64,000 bases of DNA from Priestia taiwanensis (GTDB lineage: Bacteria; Bacillota; Bacilli; Bacillales; Bacillaceae_G), in contig NZ_BMFK01000001.1 of assembly GCF_014638355.1 (NCBI RefSeq), positions 1,937,160-2,001,159 on the forward strand, written 5' to 3'. Below the pieces are notes generated by a model. The model was given only the letters and a program-made list of their open reading frames with translations, was not told the origin of the DNA and did not search any database. Shown one piece after another: positions 40,588 to 50,019 of the stretch. How positions within the stretch are numbered: the first letter of the stretch is position 1; every line of letters begins with the position of its first letter. The translations under genes and the position numbers were made by a program.

Positions 40588-41856
40588 ATGGCCATTAAAT
40601 TTCTTATTACGAATTTATTACTGAACTTGCTATTTTTTATTGTGGGTGTTCTTATATATGCTTTTTTTCGAACAAGAAGAAATCAGCAGAAACCGTATTT
40701 ACATGTCCCACTATTTATCTTGCTTGGTAATATTGTTGCTATCTTATGCGTATCAGTGTCAACAGGATTTGATAGTGGCTTCCACTCTAACTTACGAAGT
40801 GCTATCATTCCACTCGCAACCTTATTAGGTGGACCAATTGGCGGTGGTAGCACTCTACTTGTGATGAACAGTCATCGCTTCTTCTTTAATACAGAGGTTG
40901 CCTTATACTTTATTATTTCTGTTAGTATGTTTTCTCTAACATTAGCTGTCCGTCCTTATTGGTTGCAATTACGACTTGGAAACCGCCTTGTTTTTGCAAA
41001 TATACTCGTGCTGTTTTCATCTTTCGTTTGGCTAGTAAGTTCGATACCTACGTTTCAATTGGACATTCCACTAGGTGAATTAGTTATCTATTTGCTTTGT
41101 AATGTACTAGGAACTAGCATCGTTATTTATTTAATTAACGTCGTTTCATCTCAACAAAAGTTAAAAGCTCGCGTAATTGAAACGGAAAAAGCACAAATGT
41201 TAAGCGAAATGGCTGCCTCTATTTCACATGAGATTCGCAATCCATTAACATCAACGAAAGGTTTCTTACAATTGTTGCAAAATGATTCGCTCTCTAAAAA
41301 AGAGGAAGAGTTCTATATTAAACTAGCACTAGATGGGATAGATCAAGCGAACAATGTCATTACAGACTACTTAACATTCGCCAAACCAGCTACGATTTCA
41401 TATGAAAGAATCCTATTACAAGAGGAAATTCGACGAGCTGTTCGCTTTGTTACACCACTCGCATCGGCATCGAACATTACTATTAAGGCCGAATATTCAC
41501 TAATTAGAGCGTATACGTACGGCGAGAAACAACGATTCCATCAATGTTTATTAAACATTTTAAAAAACAGTATTGAAGCAATGCCAACGGGAGGAACATT
41601 GTCTATTTCGTTAAGAGTAGAACAATTTACCCCGTCCTTGCTTATTACAGACACTGGTATTGGGATGAATGAAGAACAACTTAATAGGCTTGGTTCTCCT
41701 TTTTATTCGACAAAAGAAAAGGGGACAGGTCTTGGTATGATGGTTGTCTTCAGTATTTTGCAAGCAATGAATGCAAAGCTTGCTATTTCAAGTAAACAAA
41801 ACGACGGTACATCCATCCATATTACATTCGCTCGCATGAAAAAAGTAGCAATCTAA
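40588..41856 (+). CDS. membrane sensor histidine kinase, KinB-like (copy 1)
   Basis: A 422-residue kinase. Residues ~1-190 hold five or six membrane helices of the 5TMR-LYT type (with LLGGPIGGGSTLLVMNSHRFF in the middle). The phosphoacceptor His214 is in SISHEIRNPLTSTKGFLQLL, the N-box in NILKNSIEAMPTGG, and the G-boxes are DTGIGM and KEKGTGLGMMVV. This layout is that of B. subtilis KinB, which feeds the sporulation phosphorelay. No response regulator is adjacent. The ribosome binding site is weak (GGTGA). Confidence 0.87.
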   Translation: MAIKFLITNLLLNLLFFIVGVLIYAFFRTRRNQQKPYLHVPLFILLGNIVAILCVSVSTGFDSGFHSNLRSAIIPLATLLGGPIGGGSTLLVMNSHRFFFNTEVALYFIISVSMFSLTLAVRPYWLQLRLGNRLVFANILVLFSSFVWLVSSIPTFQLDIPLGELVIYLLCNVLGTSIVIYLINVVSSQQKLKARVIETEKAQMLSEMAASISHEIRNPLTSTKGFLQLLQNDSLSKKEEEFYIKLALDGIDQANNVITDYLTFAKPATISYERILLQEEIRRAVRFVTPLASASNITIKAEYSLIRAYTYGEKQRFHQCLLNILKNSIEAMPTGGTLSISLRVEQFTPSLLITDTGIGMNEEQLNRLGSPFYSTKEKGTGLGMMVVFSILQAMNAKLAISSKQNDGTSIHITFARMKKVAI

Positions 41857-41859
41857 CAA

Positions 41860-41891
41860 AAGTAAGCGGGAACAATCGTCTCCCGCTTACT
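41860..41891 (+). terminator. hairpin between the tandem kinases
   Basis: AGTAAGCGGGA and TCCCGCTTACT form a perfect 11-base stem but lack a T-run. It may be a weak terminator or a processing site. Confidence 0.6.
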
Positions 41892-41932
41892 ATGTGTGAA
41901 TGTGTACCAATAAACATAACAGAAGGAGTGAA

Positions 41933-43198
41933 ATGGGTAATATGAAAGAACTTATTATGAACTTACTCTTAAATATTTTATTTATTATGGTATCTGTCTT
42001 ACTCTACTACTCCTTTTGGTTGCAACAAGAGAGAAAGTTATCATCTTTAAAAGTACCATTACACGTTGTATATTGTTTAATAACAACTGTACTATGTATT
42101 TTCTTCTCAACAACGATTGAAGAAGGCATCCGCTTAAATCTCCAACACATTTTGATTCTCGTTACCATTTTCTTTAGCGGTAGACTCGCAGGGGGAATTC
42201 TCTTTCTCTTCATGAATATTGTGCACCTTTTCGTTGGTGGAAATGATGCCATTGCTTCCGTCCTTGCAACGACTATCATCTATATTTCAAGCATACTTAT
42301 TTATACCTATTTCCAACGAATGCGTATTATCCAACAAGTATTAGTAAGTGTATTCATCACGTTCTTTTCCGCCTTTATTTGTCTAAGTCTCTTTTTAGAT
42401 AAAGAGGAAACGTATCATGCTCGGTACGAATTAATTGTCTTCTATCTATTTGAAGCGTTAGGAACTGCGCTTATTATGTATTTAATTATGGTACTGAAAT
42501 CGCAAAATGAATTTCAAAAGCGACTCATTCACGTGGAGAAATTCCAATTAATTAGTGAGATGGCCGCATCCATTTCACATGAAATCCGTAACCCATTAAC
42601 CGCAACGAAAGGCTTTCTCCAATTATTAGAAGGCGACGATATATGTCCAGAAAAACGAAAGATATATATTCAGTTTGCTCTAGAAGGGATTGCCCAGGCC
42701 GATGAGGTTATTACAAATTACTTAACATTCGCCAAGCCAACAATTGAAGAAATAGAAGAGTTGCACATCCAGCAAGAGCTACATAAAACGATTAATTTAA
42801 TTACACCTCTCGCTAATATGTCGAACGTATCTATTCAGTTCGCTAGCATTGACGAAGAACTATATATTGACGGGGAAAAGCAAAAGTTAAATCAATGCTT
42901 CTTAAACTTATTAAAGAATTGCATTGAAGCAATGCCAACCGGCGGTGCACTAAAGATTCATGTCGGAAAGAAACTAAACGATGCCTATATCACCATCGCA
43001 GACAACGGTGTTGGCATGACTGACGAACAAGTAAGGCAACTCGGTGCACCGTTCTACTCCACAAAAGAAAAAGGGACAGGCCTTGGTATGATGGTCGTCT
43101 TTAGCATCTTAAAGGCAATGAGTGCAAGATTAAACATCGCCAGTAAGAAAAATGAAGGTACGACATTCACGCTTGTTTTCCCACTAAAAGACGTATAA
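41933..43198 (+). CDS. membrane sensor histidine kinase, KinB-like (copy 2)
   Basis: A 421-residue tandem paralogue of the preceding kinase, with the same five- or six-helix sensor region (LVTIFFSGRLAGGILFLFMNIVHLF in the middle). Its phosphoacceptor is His216 in SISHEIRNPLTATKGFLQLL, with N-box NLLKNCIEAMPTGG and G-box KEKGTGLGMMVV. The catalytic halves are highly similar and the sensor halves less so, which suggests that the two sense different signals. AAGGAGTGAA lies before the ATG at 41933. Confidence 0.87.
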   Translation: MGNMKELIMNLLLNILFIMVSVLLYYSFWLQQERKLSSLKVPLHVVYCLITTVLCIFFSTTIEEGIRLNLQHILILVTIFFSGRLAGGILFLFMNIVHLFVGGNDAIASVLATTIIYISSILIYTYFQRMRIIQQVLVSVFITFFSAFICLSLFLDKEETYHARYELIVFYLFEALGTALIMYLIMVLKSQNEFQKRLIHVEKFQLISEMAASISHEIRNPLTATKGFLQLLEGDDICPEKRKIYIQFALEGIAQADEVITNYLTFAKPTIEEIEELHIQQELHKTINLITPLANMSNVSIQFASIDEELYIDGEKQKLNQCFLNLLKNCIEAMPTGGALKIHVGKKLNDAYITIADNGVGMTDEQVRQLGAPFYSTKEKGTGLGMMVVFSILKAMSARLNIASKKNEGTTFTLVFPLKDV

Positions 43199-43200
43199 AA

Positions 43201-43250
43201 CCTCCCTAGCACAGATAGTATGAATAAATCTGTGCTAGGGAGGTTATTTT
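43201..43250 (+). terminator. terminator after the kinase pair
   Basis: CCTCCCTAGCACAGAT pairs with ATCTGTGCTAGGGAGG, followed by TTATTTTT. Confidence 0.93.
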
Positions 43251-43324
43251 TGATGTAAAGAGATTTGTTCGAACTGAATTGCCTCTACATGTATGAAGAT
43301 ACTTCGTCCTTTAAATCAACCGAC

Positions 43325-43352
43325 AAAAAAACACCCACAATCGTGGGTGTCA
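43325..43352 (-). terminator. terminator after pdxK
   Basis: ACACCCAC and GTGGGTGT pair, followed on the minus strand by seven T. Confidence 0.88.
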
Positions 43353-43357
43353 TCTTC

Positions 43358-44173
43358 TTATGCTTCTGAGCCTAATACACGTAATGCACTATGACGTAGT
43401 GGCCCTACGTACTCGTTTAATGGGAAACCATTACGGATTGCCTCTGTTACATACTTCTTCGCTGTGTATACAGCGTCGCGTACGCTATTTCCTTTTGCTA
43501 ATTCAGCTGCGATGCATGCTGCGTATGAGCAACCTGCGCCGTGTGTATATGTTGTTTCAATTTTTTCTGATTCTAATAATTCAAATGTTTCGCCGTCGAA
43601 TAATAGGTCAACTGCTTTTTCTGTACCTAATTTCGCGCCGCCTTTAATTAATACATACTTCGTACCAAGTGCGTGAATTTTCACTGCTGCTTCTTTCATC
43701 TCTTCCACAGATGTGATTGGGCCTACACCGCTAAGTTGTGATGCTTCGAATAGGTTTGGTGTAACGATTGTTGCTTTTGGTACTAATACGTCACGTAAGC
43801 ATTCGTTCGTTTCTGGGTGAAGAGCTTCATCTGCACCTTTGCACACCATTACTGGGTCAACAACAACGTTTGGCACGTTATACTTCTCGATTGTTTCTGC
43901 TGCTAGCTTAATAATTTCTTCTGAGCCTAACATTCCTGTTTTCATACCATCAATACCAACAGAAAGGATTGTCGCTAACTGTGCTTTCACTGTGTTAATG
44001 TCTTGTGGGAAGACGTTGTGTGCCCAGTTATTTTCTGGATCCATTGTTACGATTGTTGTAAGTGCCGTCATACCGAACACATCACGCTCTTGGAACGTTT
44101 TTAAGTCCGCTTGAATCCCAGCACCACCACTCGTGTCTGAACCTGCTAAAGTTAATACTTTTTTTAATGACAT
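43358..44173 (-). CDS. pdxK: pyridoxine/pyridoxal/HMP kinase
   Basis: A 271-residue ribokinase-fold enzyme that phosphorylates pyridoxine or pyridoxal, and possibly hydroxymethylpyrimidine. The N-terminal LAGSDTSGGAGIQADLKTFQE, the YGMTALT-like FGMTALTTIV, DPVMVCKGADEALHPE (~102-117) and the anion hole THGAGCSYAA (~213-222) match B. subtilis PdxK (formerly annotated ThiD) closely, including the Cys in the GAGCS loop. A single gene with its own terminator; it is not in a thiamin operon, which supports a role in vitamin B6 salvage. Confidence 0.9.
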   Translation of the reverse strand: MSLKKVLTLAGSDTSGGAGIQADLKTFQERDVFGMTALTTIVTMDPENNWAHNVFPQDINTVKAQLATILSVGIDGMKTGMLGSEEIIKLAAETIEKYNVPNVVVDPVMVCKGADEALHPETNECLRDVLVPKATIVTPNLFEASQLSGVGPITSVEEMKEAAVKIHALGTKYVLIKGGAKLGTEKAVDLLFDGETFELLESEKIETTYTHGAGCSYAACIAAELAKGNSVRDAVYTAKKYVTEAIRNGFPLNEYVGPLRHSALRVLGSEA

Positions 44174-44261
44174 TCTTCATTCTCCTATCTGCTATGTACT
44201 TATAAACAAAACTTATCATCATTTTATACAAAAAATGAACTTTTTTCACCTTTTATTTCTC

Positions 44262-44302
44262 AAAAAAATTACAGCAAGCTAGTGCCTACTGTAATTCTTC
44301 TT
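44262..44302 (-). terminator. terminator after the 44306 gene
   Basis: ATTACAG and CTGTAAT arms with a 15-base loop. On the minus strand seven T follow. Confidence 0.75.
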
Positions 44303-44305
44303 TTC

Positions 44306-44692
44306 TTATTGGCCAATTAAGGCTGCACACTCAATCAAGCTTTCATTACATGTGTTTAATGCCTCTTGTACTTTCGCAAATCCTTCTGCACCAATCTTCT
44401 CTTTGAACTCCGCTAATGACGTCGCATTAACCAGCTCTGTTACAACTGCTGCTTCTGGAACTTGTTTCACAATCTCGTCAAATGCGTCTTTGTTCTCTGC
44501 ATACAATGAACGAATTGTTTCCATTTTCTCTTGGAACGCTTGATCCGATGTTACATTTTGCACGTCATTTAATTGTGTTGCTACATCAACAAGACCTGTA
44601 ATTTGACTCTCAACAAGTTTGTATACACCATATGTACATCCTCCCATTAACAATAGAAGAATACCAAGAATAATTAATATTTTCTTTAACAT
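44306..44692 (-). CDS. membrane-anchored helical protein or lipoprotein
   Basis: A 128-residue protein with an N-terminal hydrophobic segment (residues 4-24) that contains LLLMGGC. This may be a lipobox with Cys19, though Met at -3 is unusual, or just a membrane anchor. The rest is mostly alpha-helical and acidic (VTSDQAFQEKMETIRSLYAENKDAFDEIVKQ), with two cysteines near the end. I do not recognise the family. It is flanked by terminators. Confidence 0.6.
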   Translation of the reverse strand: MLKKILIILGILLLLMGGCTYGVYKLVESQITGLVDVATQLNDVQNVTSDQAFQEKMETIRSLYAENKDAFDEIVKQVPEAAVVTELVNATSLAEFKEKIGAEGFAKVQEALNTCNESLIECAALIGQ

Positions 44693-44767
44693 TCAACCCT
44701 CTCCCCTCTCGCTCTTAGTCTACTATATATTTTTAGACAAAAATTTACAGAAACATTACATTGTTCC

Positions 44768-46465
44768 TTACACTAACATTCTATCATCAATCGACGATAA
44801 ATACGTATCTATTTCTCCGATGACAGATGCTACACAACCATCTTCAAACGGTGAAATAAGGTTTGCTACTTTTACTAACTCAACAAATGATTTACTTCCA
44901 CCCTGCTTACATAATTCCACATAATCTTTCCATGTATCTTCACGGTTCTCACGCATCCTCTTCCAAAATTGAAGGGCACAAATTTCGGCTAATGTGTAAT
45001 CGATATAATAGAATGGATCTTCATAAATATGGCCTTGGCGTTGCCAAAAACCGCCCATCTCTAAATATTCATTTCCTTCATAGTTACGATGCGGCAAATA
45101 TTTCTTTTCGATTTCGCGCCACGCTTGATGGCGTTCTTCTGGCGTAAAATCTGGATTTGCATAAATCACATGTTGGAACTCATCGACAGCTACACCGTAC
45201 GGGATGAATAGGAGTGCCCCGCTTAAGTGCCCAAAGTAATACTTCTCTGTATCTTCTTTAAAGAAATATTTCATCCACGGCCATGTGAGGAATTCCATAC
45301 TCATCGAATGAATTTCACATGATTCATCCGTTGGTGCTACGTATTCTGGAAGGTCAAAATGACGACTTTCATATACTTGGAACGCATGACCAGCTTCGTG
45401 CGTTAACACGTCCACATCACCTGACGTGCCGTTAAAGTTCGCGAAAATGTACGGCGCATCGTAATTTGTTATTTCTGTACAGAATCCTCCAACTGCTTTT
45501 CCTGGCTTCGCAAGTAAATCCATTAAATCATTTTTGCGCATAAACGTGAAGAATTCATCCGTCTCAGATGATAACTCGTGATACATCGTTGTCGCTTGTT
45601 CAACAATCCACGCTGATTCTCCTTTTGGCGTTGCATTCCCTGACTTAAATTCAATCCCTTCATCATAGAAACGTAACGTATCGACACCAATACGCTCTTG
45701 CTGGCGCGCACGTAACTTCGTCGCAATAGGTACAATAATGTCTTCTACTTGCTTACGGAATACTTCTACCATTTCTGCGTTATAATCCGTACGCTTCATT
45801 CGTGCATAACCAAGCTCGACGAAATTATCGAAACCTAACTTTCTCGCAATTTTCGTACGCACTTTTACAAGCTTATCAAAAATATCGTCAAACTGTGCTT
45901 GATTCTCTACGAAGAAATTGTTGTATGCTTCAGACGCTTGTTGACGCCTTGCTCTATCTATATCTTCCAAAAACGGCTGCATTTGTTTAATTGTGTATTC
46001 TTTCCCTTCAAACTTTATTTGCGCCGATGCTTTTAACTCTACGTATGCAGATGATAATTTATTTTCTTGCTGTAACTCTTCTACAACTGAGTCATCGTAT
46101 GTCTTTACTTCTAATTCCGCTAGCTTGAACAACTGTGTTCCGTACTTCTCTTCTAACTCTGCACGAAACGGTGATGCTAGCAATGCATGATAAAACTTCG
46201 TCACATACCCATCCACAATTGGATCATATTCATCGAAGAATTCTTGCTCCGCTTTATAGAAATCATCTTTCGTATTGATAGAATGGCGAATGAAACAAAG
46301 ATTCCACATCGTACTAATATCATTACGAATAGTGTTAAGCTCTTTCATCGCATTATCTTGTCCTTCAAACGTCGATGCCTGTTCGAACTTTGTTAATGCT
46401 TCGTGGAACCTGACTTCTATTTCTGTTTCATTTGGACGTATATATGCATATTTTTTAAAGCTCAT
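44768..46465 (-). CDS. M3 family oligoendopeptidase (array copy 1)
   Basis: A 565-residue cytosolic zinc metallopeptidase of the M3 family, PepF-like, that cleaves oligopeptides. The HExxH motif is HEAGH at 356-360, and the third ligand is the Glu in CEIHSMSMEF about 25 residues on. It is the last of four tandem copies of equal length on the minus strand and is most like copy 2, which lies exactly 1,740 bases upstream; the last ~90 codons of these two are almost identical in DNA. The N-terminal ~150 residues vary most among copies. No terminator is clear after it. Confidence 0.92.
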   Translation of the reverse strand: MSFKKYAYIRPNETEIEVRFHEALTKFEQASTFEGQDNAMKELNTIRNDISTMWNLCFIRHSINTKDDFYKAEQEFFDEYDPIVDGYVTKFYHALLASPFRAELEEKYGTQLFKLAELEVKTYDDSVVEELQQENKLSSAYVELKASAQIKFEGKEYTIKQMQPFLEDIDRARRQQASEAYNNFFVENQAQFDDIFDKLVKVRTKIARKLGFDNFVELGYARMKRTDYNAEMVEVFRKQVEDIIVPIATKLRARQQERIGVDTLRFYDEGIEFKSGNATPKGESAWIVEQATTMYHELSSETDEFFTFMRKNDLMDLLAKPGKAVGGFCTEITNYDAPYIFANFNGTSGDVDVLTHEAGHAFQVYESRHFDLPEYVAPTDESCEIHSMSMEFLTWPWMKYFFKEDTEKYYFGHLSGALLFIPYGVAVDEFQHVIYANPDFTPEERHQAWREIEKKYLPHRNYEGNEYLEMGGFWQRQGHIYEDPFYYIDYTLAEICALQFWKRMRENREDTWKDYVELCKQGGSKSFVELVKVANLISPFEDGCVASVIGEIDTYLSSIDDRMLV

Positions 46466-46507
46466 TATTCTTCTCCTTTGTTTAAAAAAGCTCCTGTACT
46501 TAGCTAC

Positions 46508-48205
46508 TTATCCTAACTCTTTATCATCAATCGACGATACATACGCATCAATTTCTCCGATGACAGATGCTACACAACCATCTTCAAACGGTGAAATAAG
46601 GTTTGCCACTTTCACTAACTCAACAAATGATTTACTTCCACCTTGCTTACATAATTCCACATAATCTTTCCATGTATCTTCACGGTTCTCACGCATCTTC
46701 TTCCAAAATTGAAGGGCACAAATTTCTGCTAATGTATAATCAATATAATAGAAAGGATCTTCATAAATATGGCCTTGACGTTGCCAGAAACCGCCCATCT
46801 CTAAATACTCGTTCCCTTCATAGTTACGATGCGGCAAATATTTCTTTTCGATTTCGCGCCACGCTTGATGGCGTTCTTCTGGCGTAAAATCTGGATTTGC
46901 ATAAACCACATATTGGAACTCATCAACTGCTACACCGTATGGTATGAACAGAAGCGCCCCGCTTAAATGTCCAAAGTAATACTTCTCAATATCTTCTTTG
47001 AAAAAATTCTTCATCCACGGCCATGTGAAAAATTCCATACTCATCGAATGAATTTCACACGCTTCATACGTTGGTGACACGTATTCTGGAAGATCAAAAT
47101 GAAGGCTCGAATATACTTGGAACGCATGACCTGCTTCGTGCGTTAACACATCAACATCACCTGATGTACCATTAAAATTCGCATAAATGTACGGTGCATC
47201 ATAGTTGACTATCGCCGTACAAAATCCACCTGTTGCTTTTCCTGGCTTTGCAACTAAATCCATTAAGTCATTCTCACGCATAAATGTGAAGAACTCATCT
47301 GTTTCAGGCGATAACTCTTTGTACATCGTTGTCGCTTGTTCAACAATCCACTCCGGTTCTCCTTTTGGCGTTGCATTACCTGACTTAAATGCAATTCCTT
47401 CATCGTAGAAACGTAACGTATCAACACCGATGCGCTCTTGTTGACGCGCACGTAACTTCGTCGCAACTGGTACAATAATATCCTCTACTTGTTTGCGGAA
47501 TACTTCTACCATCTCTGCATTATAATCTGTACGTTTCATACGAGCATAACCAAGCTCTACGAAGTTATCAAAACCTAACTTTCTCGCAATTTTTGTACGC
47601 ACTTTTACAAGCTTATCAAAAATATCGTCAAACTGTGCTTGATTGTCCGCGAAGAAATTGTTGTATGCTTCAGACGCTTTTTGACGTCTTGTTCTATCTG
47701 CATCTTCTAAGAGTGGCTGCATTTGTTCTAATGTGTACGTGTTTCCTTCAAACTCGATTTGTGCCGATGCTTTTAACTCCACATATGCAGAAGATAATTT
47801 ATTTTCTTGTTGTAAATCTTCTAGCACCGCATCATCATATGTCTTCACTTCTAATTCTGCTAACTTGAACAATTGCGCTCCGTACTTGTCTTCTAACTGT
47901 TGGCGAAATGGTGACACTAGTAATGCGTTATAAAACTTTGTTACATAACCATCTGTAACTGGATCGTACTCATCGAAAAATTCTTGCTCGTCTTTATAAA
48001 AAGCATCTTTCGTATCAATCGAATGGCGGATGAAGCAAAGATTCCACATCGTATCAATATCATCACGAATAGCGTTAATCTCTTTCATCGCATTATCTTG
48101 TTCTTCAAATGTCGCCGCCTGTTCGAACTTTGTTAATGCCTGCTGAAACTTCTCTTCTACTTCTTTTTCATTTGGACGTATATATGCATAGTTTTCAAAA
48201 CTCAT
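46508..48205 (-). CDS. M3 family oligoendopeptidase (array copy 2)
   Basis: The closest paralogue of copy 1, also 565 residues with HEAGH at 356-360 and the downstream Glu ligand intact (CEIHSMSMEFFTW). It differs mainly in the first third (e.g. EKEVEEKFQQALTKFEQAATFEEQ). GGAGAATC precedes the ATG. A hairpin at 48222-48247 separates it from copy 3, while no hairpin lies between copy 2 and copy 1, so these two probably form one transcript. Confidence 0.92.
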   Translation of the reverse strand: MSFENYAYIRPNEKEVEEKFQQALTKFEQAATFEEQDNAMKEINAIRDDIDTMWNLCFIRHSIDTKDAFYKDEQEFFDEYDPVTDGYVTKFYNALLVSPFRQQLEDKYGAQLFKLAELEVKTYDDAVLEDLQQENKLSSAYVELKASAQIEFEGNTYTLEQMQPLLEDADRTRRQKASEAYNNFFADNQAQFDDIFDKLVKVRTKIARKLGFDNFVELGYARMKRTDYNAEMVEVFRKQVEDIIVPVATKLRARQQERIGVDTLRFYDEGIAFKSGNATPKGEPEWIVEQATTMYKELSPETDEFFTFMRENDLMDLVAKPGKATGGFCTAIVNYDAPYIYANFNGTSGDVDVLTHEAGHAFQVYSSLHFDLPEYVSPTYEACEIHSMSMEFFTWPWMKNFFKEDIEKYYFGHLSGALLFIPYGVAVDEFQYVVYANPDFTPEERHQAWREIEKKYLPHRNYEGNEYLEMGGFWQRQGHIYEDPFYYIDYTLAEICALQFWKKMRENREDTWKDYVELCKQGGSKSFVELVKVANLISPFEDGCVASVIGEIDAYVSSIDDKELG

Positions 48206-48221
48206 TACGATTCTCCTTTAC

Positions 48222-48247
48222 GAAAAGCTCCTTACTATGAAGGAGCC
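48222..48247 (-). terminator. terminator between M3 copies 3 and 2
   Basis: On the minus strand GGCTCCTT pairs with AAGGAGCT, followed by TTT. Confidence 0.75.
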
Positions 48248-48254
48248 TAGTCTC

Positions 48255-49952
48255 TTATACTAATACTTTATCATCAATCGATGTTAAGTAGGCATCAATA
48301 TCACCAATAACCGATGCAACACAGCCGTCTTCAAATGGTGAAATAAGATTCGCTTCTTTCACTAATTCTAAGAAACTCTTCGTTCCACCTTGCTTACATA
48401 GCTTCACATAGTCACTCCACGCTTCAGTACGATTCTCATGCATTCGCTTCCAAAACTGAAGAGCACAAATTTGCGCTAATGTATAGTCAATATAGTAGAA
48501 CGGATAAATATAAATGTGTAATTGACGTTGCCAAAATCCTCCTGCTTCTAAATGTTCCAATCCTTCGTAATCGCGATGTGGCAAATATTTCTTCTCCAAT
48601 TCTCTCCATGCTGCATTTCGCTCTGCTGGTGTTAATTCTGGATTTTCATAAATAACATGTTGGAACTCGTCTACTGCCACGCCGTACGGAATAAATAATA
48701 AAGCCTTGCTTAAATGAGAGAAGTAGTATTTATCGACATCTTCTTTAAAGAATTGCTCCATCCATGGCCATGTGAAGAATTCCATGCTCATCGAGTGAAT
48801 TTCACATGCTTCTGCTGTTGGGAACAAATACTCACTAATAGCAATATCACGACTGCAATACACTTGGAACGCGTGTCCTGCCTCATGTGTTAACACATCA
48901 ATATCACCAGAAGTCCCGTTGAAGTTCGAGAAAATGTACGGTGCTTTGTAGTTCGCTATATACGTACAATAACCACCGCCTCTTTTCCCTGGCTTCGCAA
49001 CTAAATCCATTAAGTCATTATCACGCATGAACGTGAAGAATTCATCTGTTTCGGGTGATAACTCTTTGTACATGTTCGTTCCTTGTTCTACAATCCATTC
49101 TGGGTCACCTTTTGGCGTAGCATTACCTGATTTGAACTCGACACTTTCATCATAGAAACGTAACGTATCTACACCGATACGCTCTCGTTGCTGTTCTCTT
49201 AGCTTCGTCGTCACTGGTACAATAATTTCTTCTACTTGTTTACGGAACACTTGCACCTTTGTTGCGTCATAATCTGTACGCGCCATTCGTGCATACCCTA
49301 ACTCGACAAAATTGTTAAAGCCTAACTTCTTAGCAATTTTTGTACGTACTTTGACAAGTTGATCGAAAATATCATCGAACTCTGCTTTATTTTCCTCAAA
49401 GAAACGGACAAATGCTTCTGTTGCTTTCTTTCTTCGCTCACGATTTTCATCTTCCATGAACGGTTGCAACTGTGCCAGTGTATATTCTTTCCCTTCAAAC
49501 GGAATACTTGCCGATGCGCGTAATTTCGTATACGAAGAAGCTAATTTATTCTCTACCTGAAGATCTTCTAACACCGTATCATTAAATGTTTTCACTTCTA
49601 ACTCTGCTAGTTTGAATAATTGCTTGCCATACGTTTCTTCTAATTGATTACGAAACGGTGTAGCAAGAAGTGCTTTGTACAACTTTGTATTGTAGCTCTT
49701 CAACACAGGTCCATATTCATCATAGAAATCTTGCTCTTCTTTATAAAAGGCATCGTTCGTATCAATAGAGTGACGAATCGAACAAATTGTTCCCATTGTG
49801 TATACATCATGAAATATAGATGTTATTTCGTCCATTACTTCTTCTTGTTCCTTGGCAGTTGTTACCTTCTCAAAAGCTGCTAACGCTGTATGAAACTTCA
49901 CTTCTACTTCTTCTCGATTTGGTCTTGTATATGTATAATTTGAAAACCCCAT
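48255..49952 (-). CDS. M3 family oligoendopeptidase (array copy 3)
   Basis: The third 565-residue copy, with HEAGH at the same position and the CEIHSMSMEFFTW ligand region. It is more diverged than copies 1 and 2. It differs near the active site, with KRGGGYCTYIANYKAPYIFSNF where copies 1 and 2 have A-x-GGFCT, and YCSRDIAISEYLFPTAEA after HEAGHAFQV. These are substrate-side differences, so a different peptide preference is possible. AGGGGAG lies before the ATG. Confidence 0.92.
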   Translation of the reverse strand: MGFSNYTYTRPNREEVEVKFHTALAAFEKVTTAKEQEEVMDEITSIFHDVYTMGTICSIRHSIDTNDAFYKEEQDFYDEYGPVLKSYNTKLYKALLATPFRNQLEETYGKQLFKLAELEVKTFNDTVLEDLQVENKLASSYTKLRASASIPFEGKEYTLAQLQPFMEDENRERRKKATEAFVRFFEENKAEFDDIFDQLVKVRTKIAKKLGFNNFVELGYARMARTDYDATKVQVFRKQVEEIIVPVTTKLREQQRERIGVDTLRFYDESVEFKSGNATPKGDPEWIVEQGTNMYKELSPETDEFFTFMRDNDLMDLVAKPGKRGGGYCTYIANYKAPYIFSNFNGTSGDIDVLTHEAGHAFQVYCSRDIAISEYLFPTAEACEIHSMSMEFFTWPWMEQFFKEDVDKYYFSHLSKALLFIPYGVAVDEFQHVIYENPELTPAERNAAWRELEKKYLPHRDYEGLEHLEAGGFWQRQLHIYIYPFYYIDYTLAQICALQFWKRMHENRTEAWSDYVKLCKQGGTKSFLELVKEANLISPFEDGCVASVIGDIDAYLTSIDDKVLV

Positions 49953-49979
49953 ATTTCTCTCCCCTTTCTATATACAGAA

Positions 49980-50013
49980 AAGCCCCTTGAAAAAAATTAT
50001 TTTCTAAGGGGCT
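49980..50013 (-). terminator. terminator between M3 copies 4 and 3
   Basis: AGCCCCTT and AAGGGGCT form an eight-base stem over an AT-rich loop; TTTTC follows on the minus strand. Confidence 0.75.
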
Positions 50014-50019
50014 ACAAGC

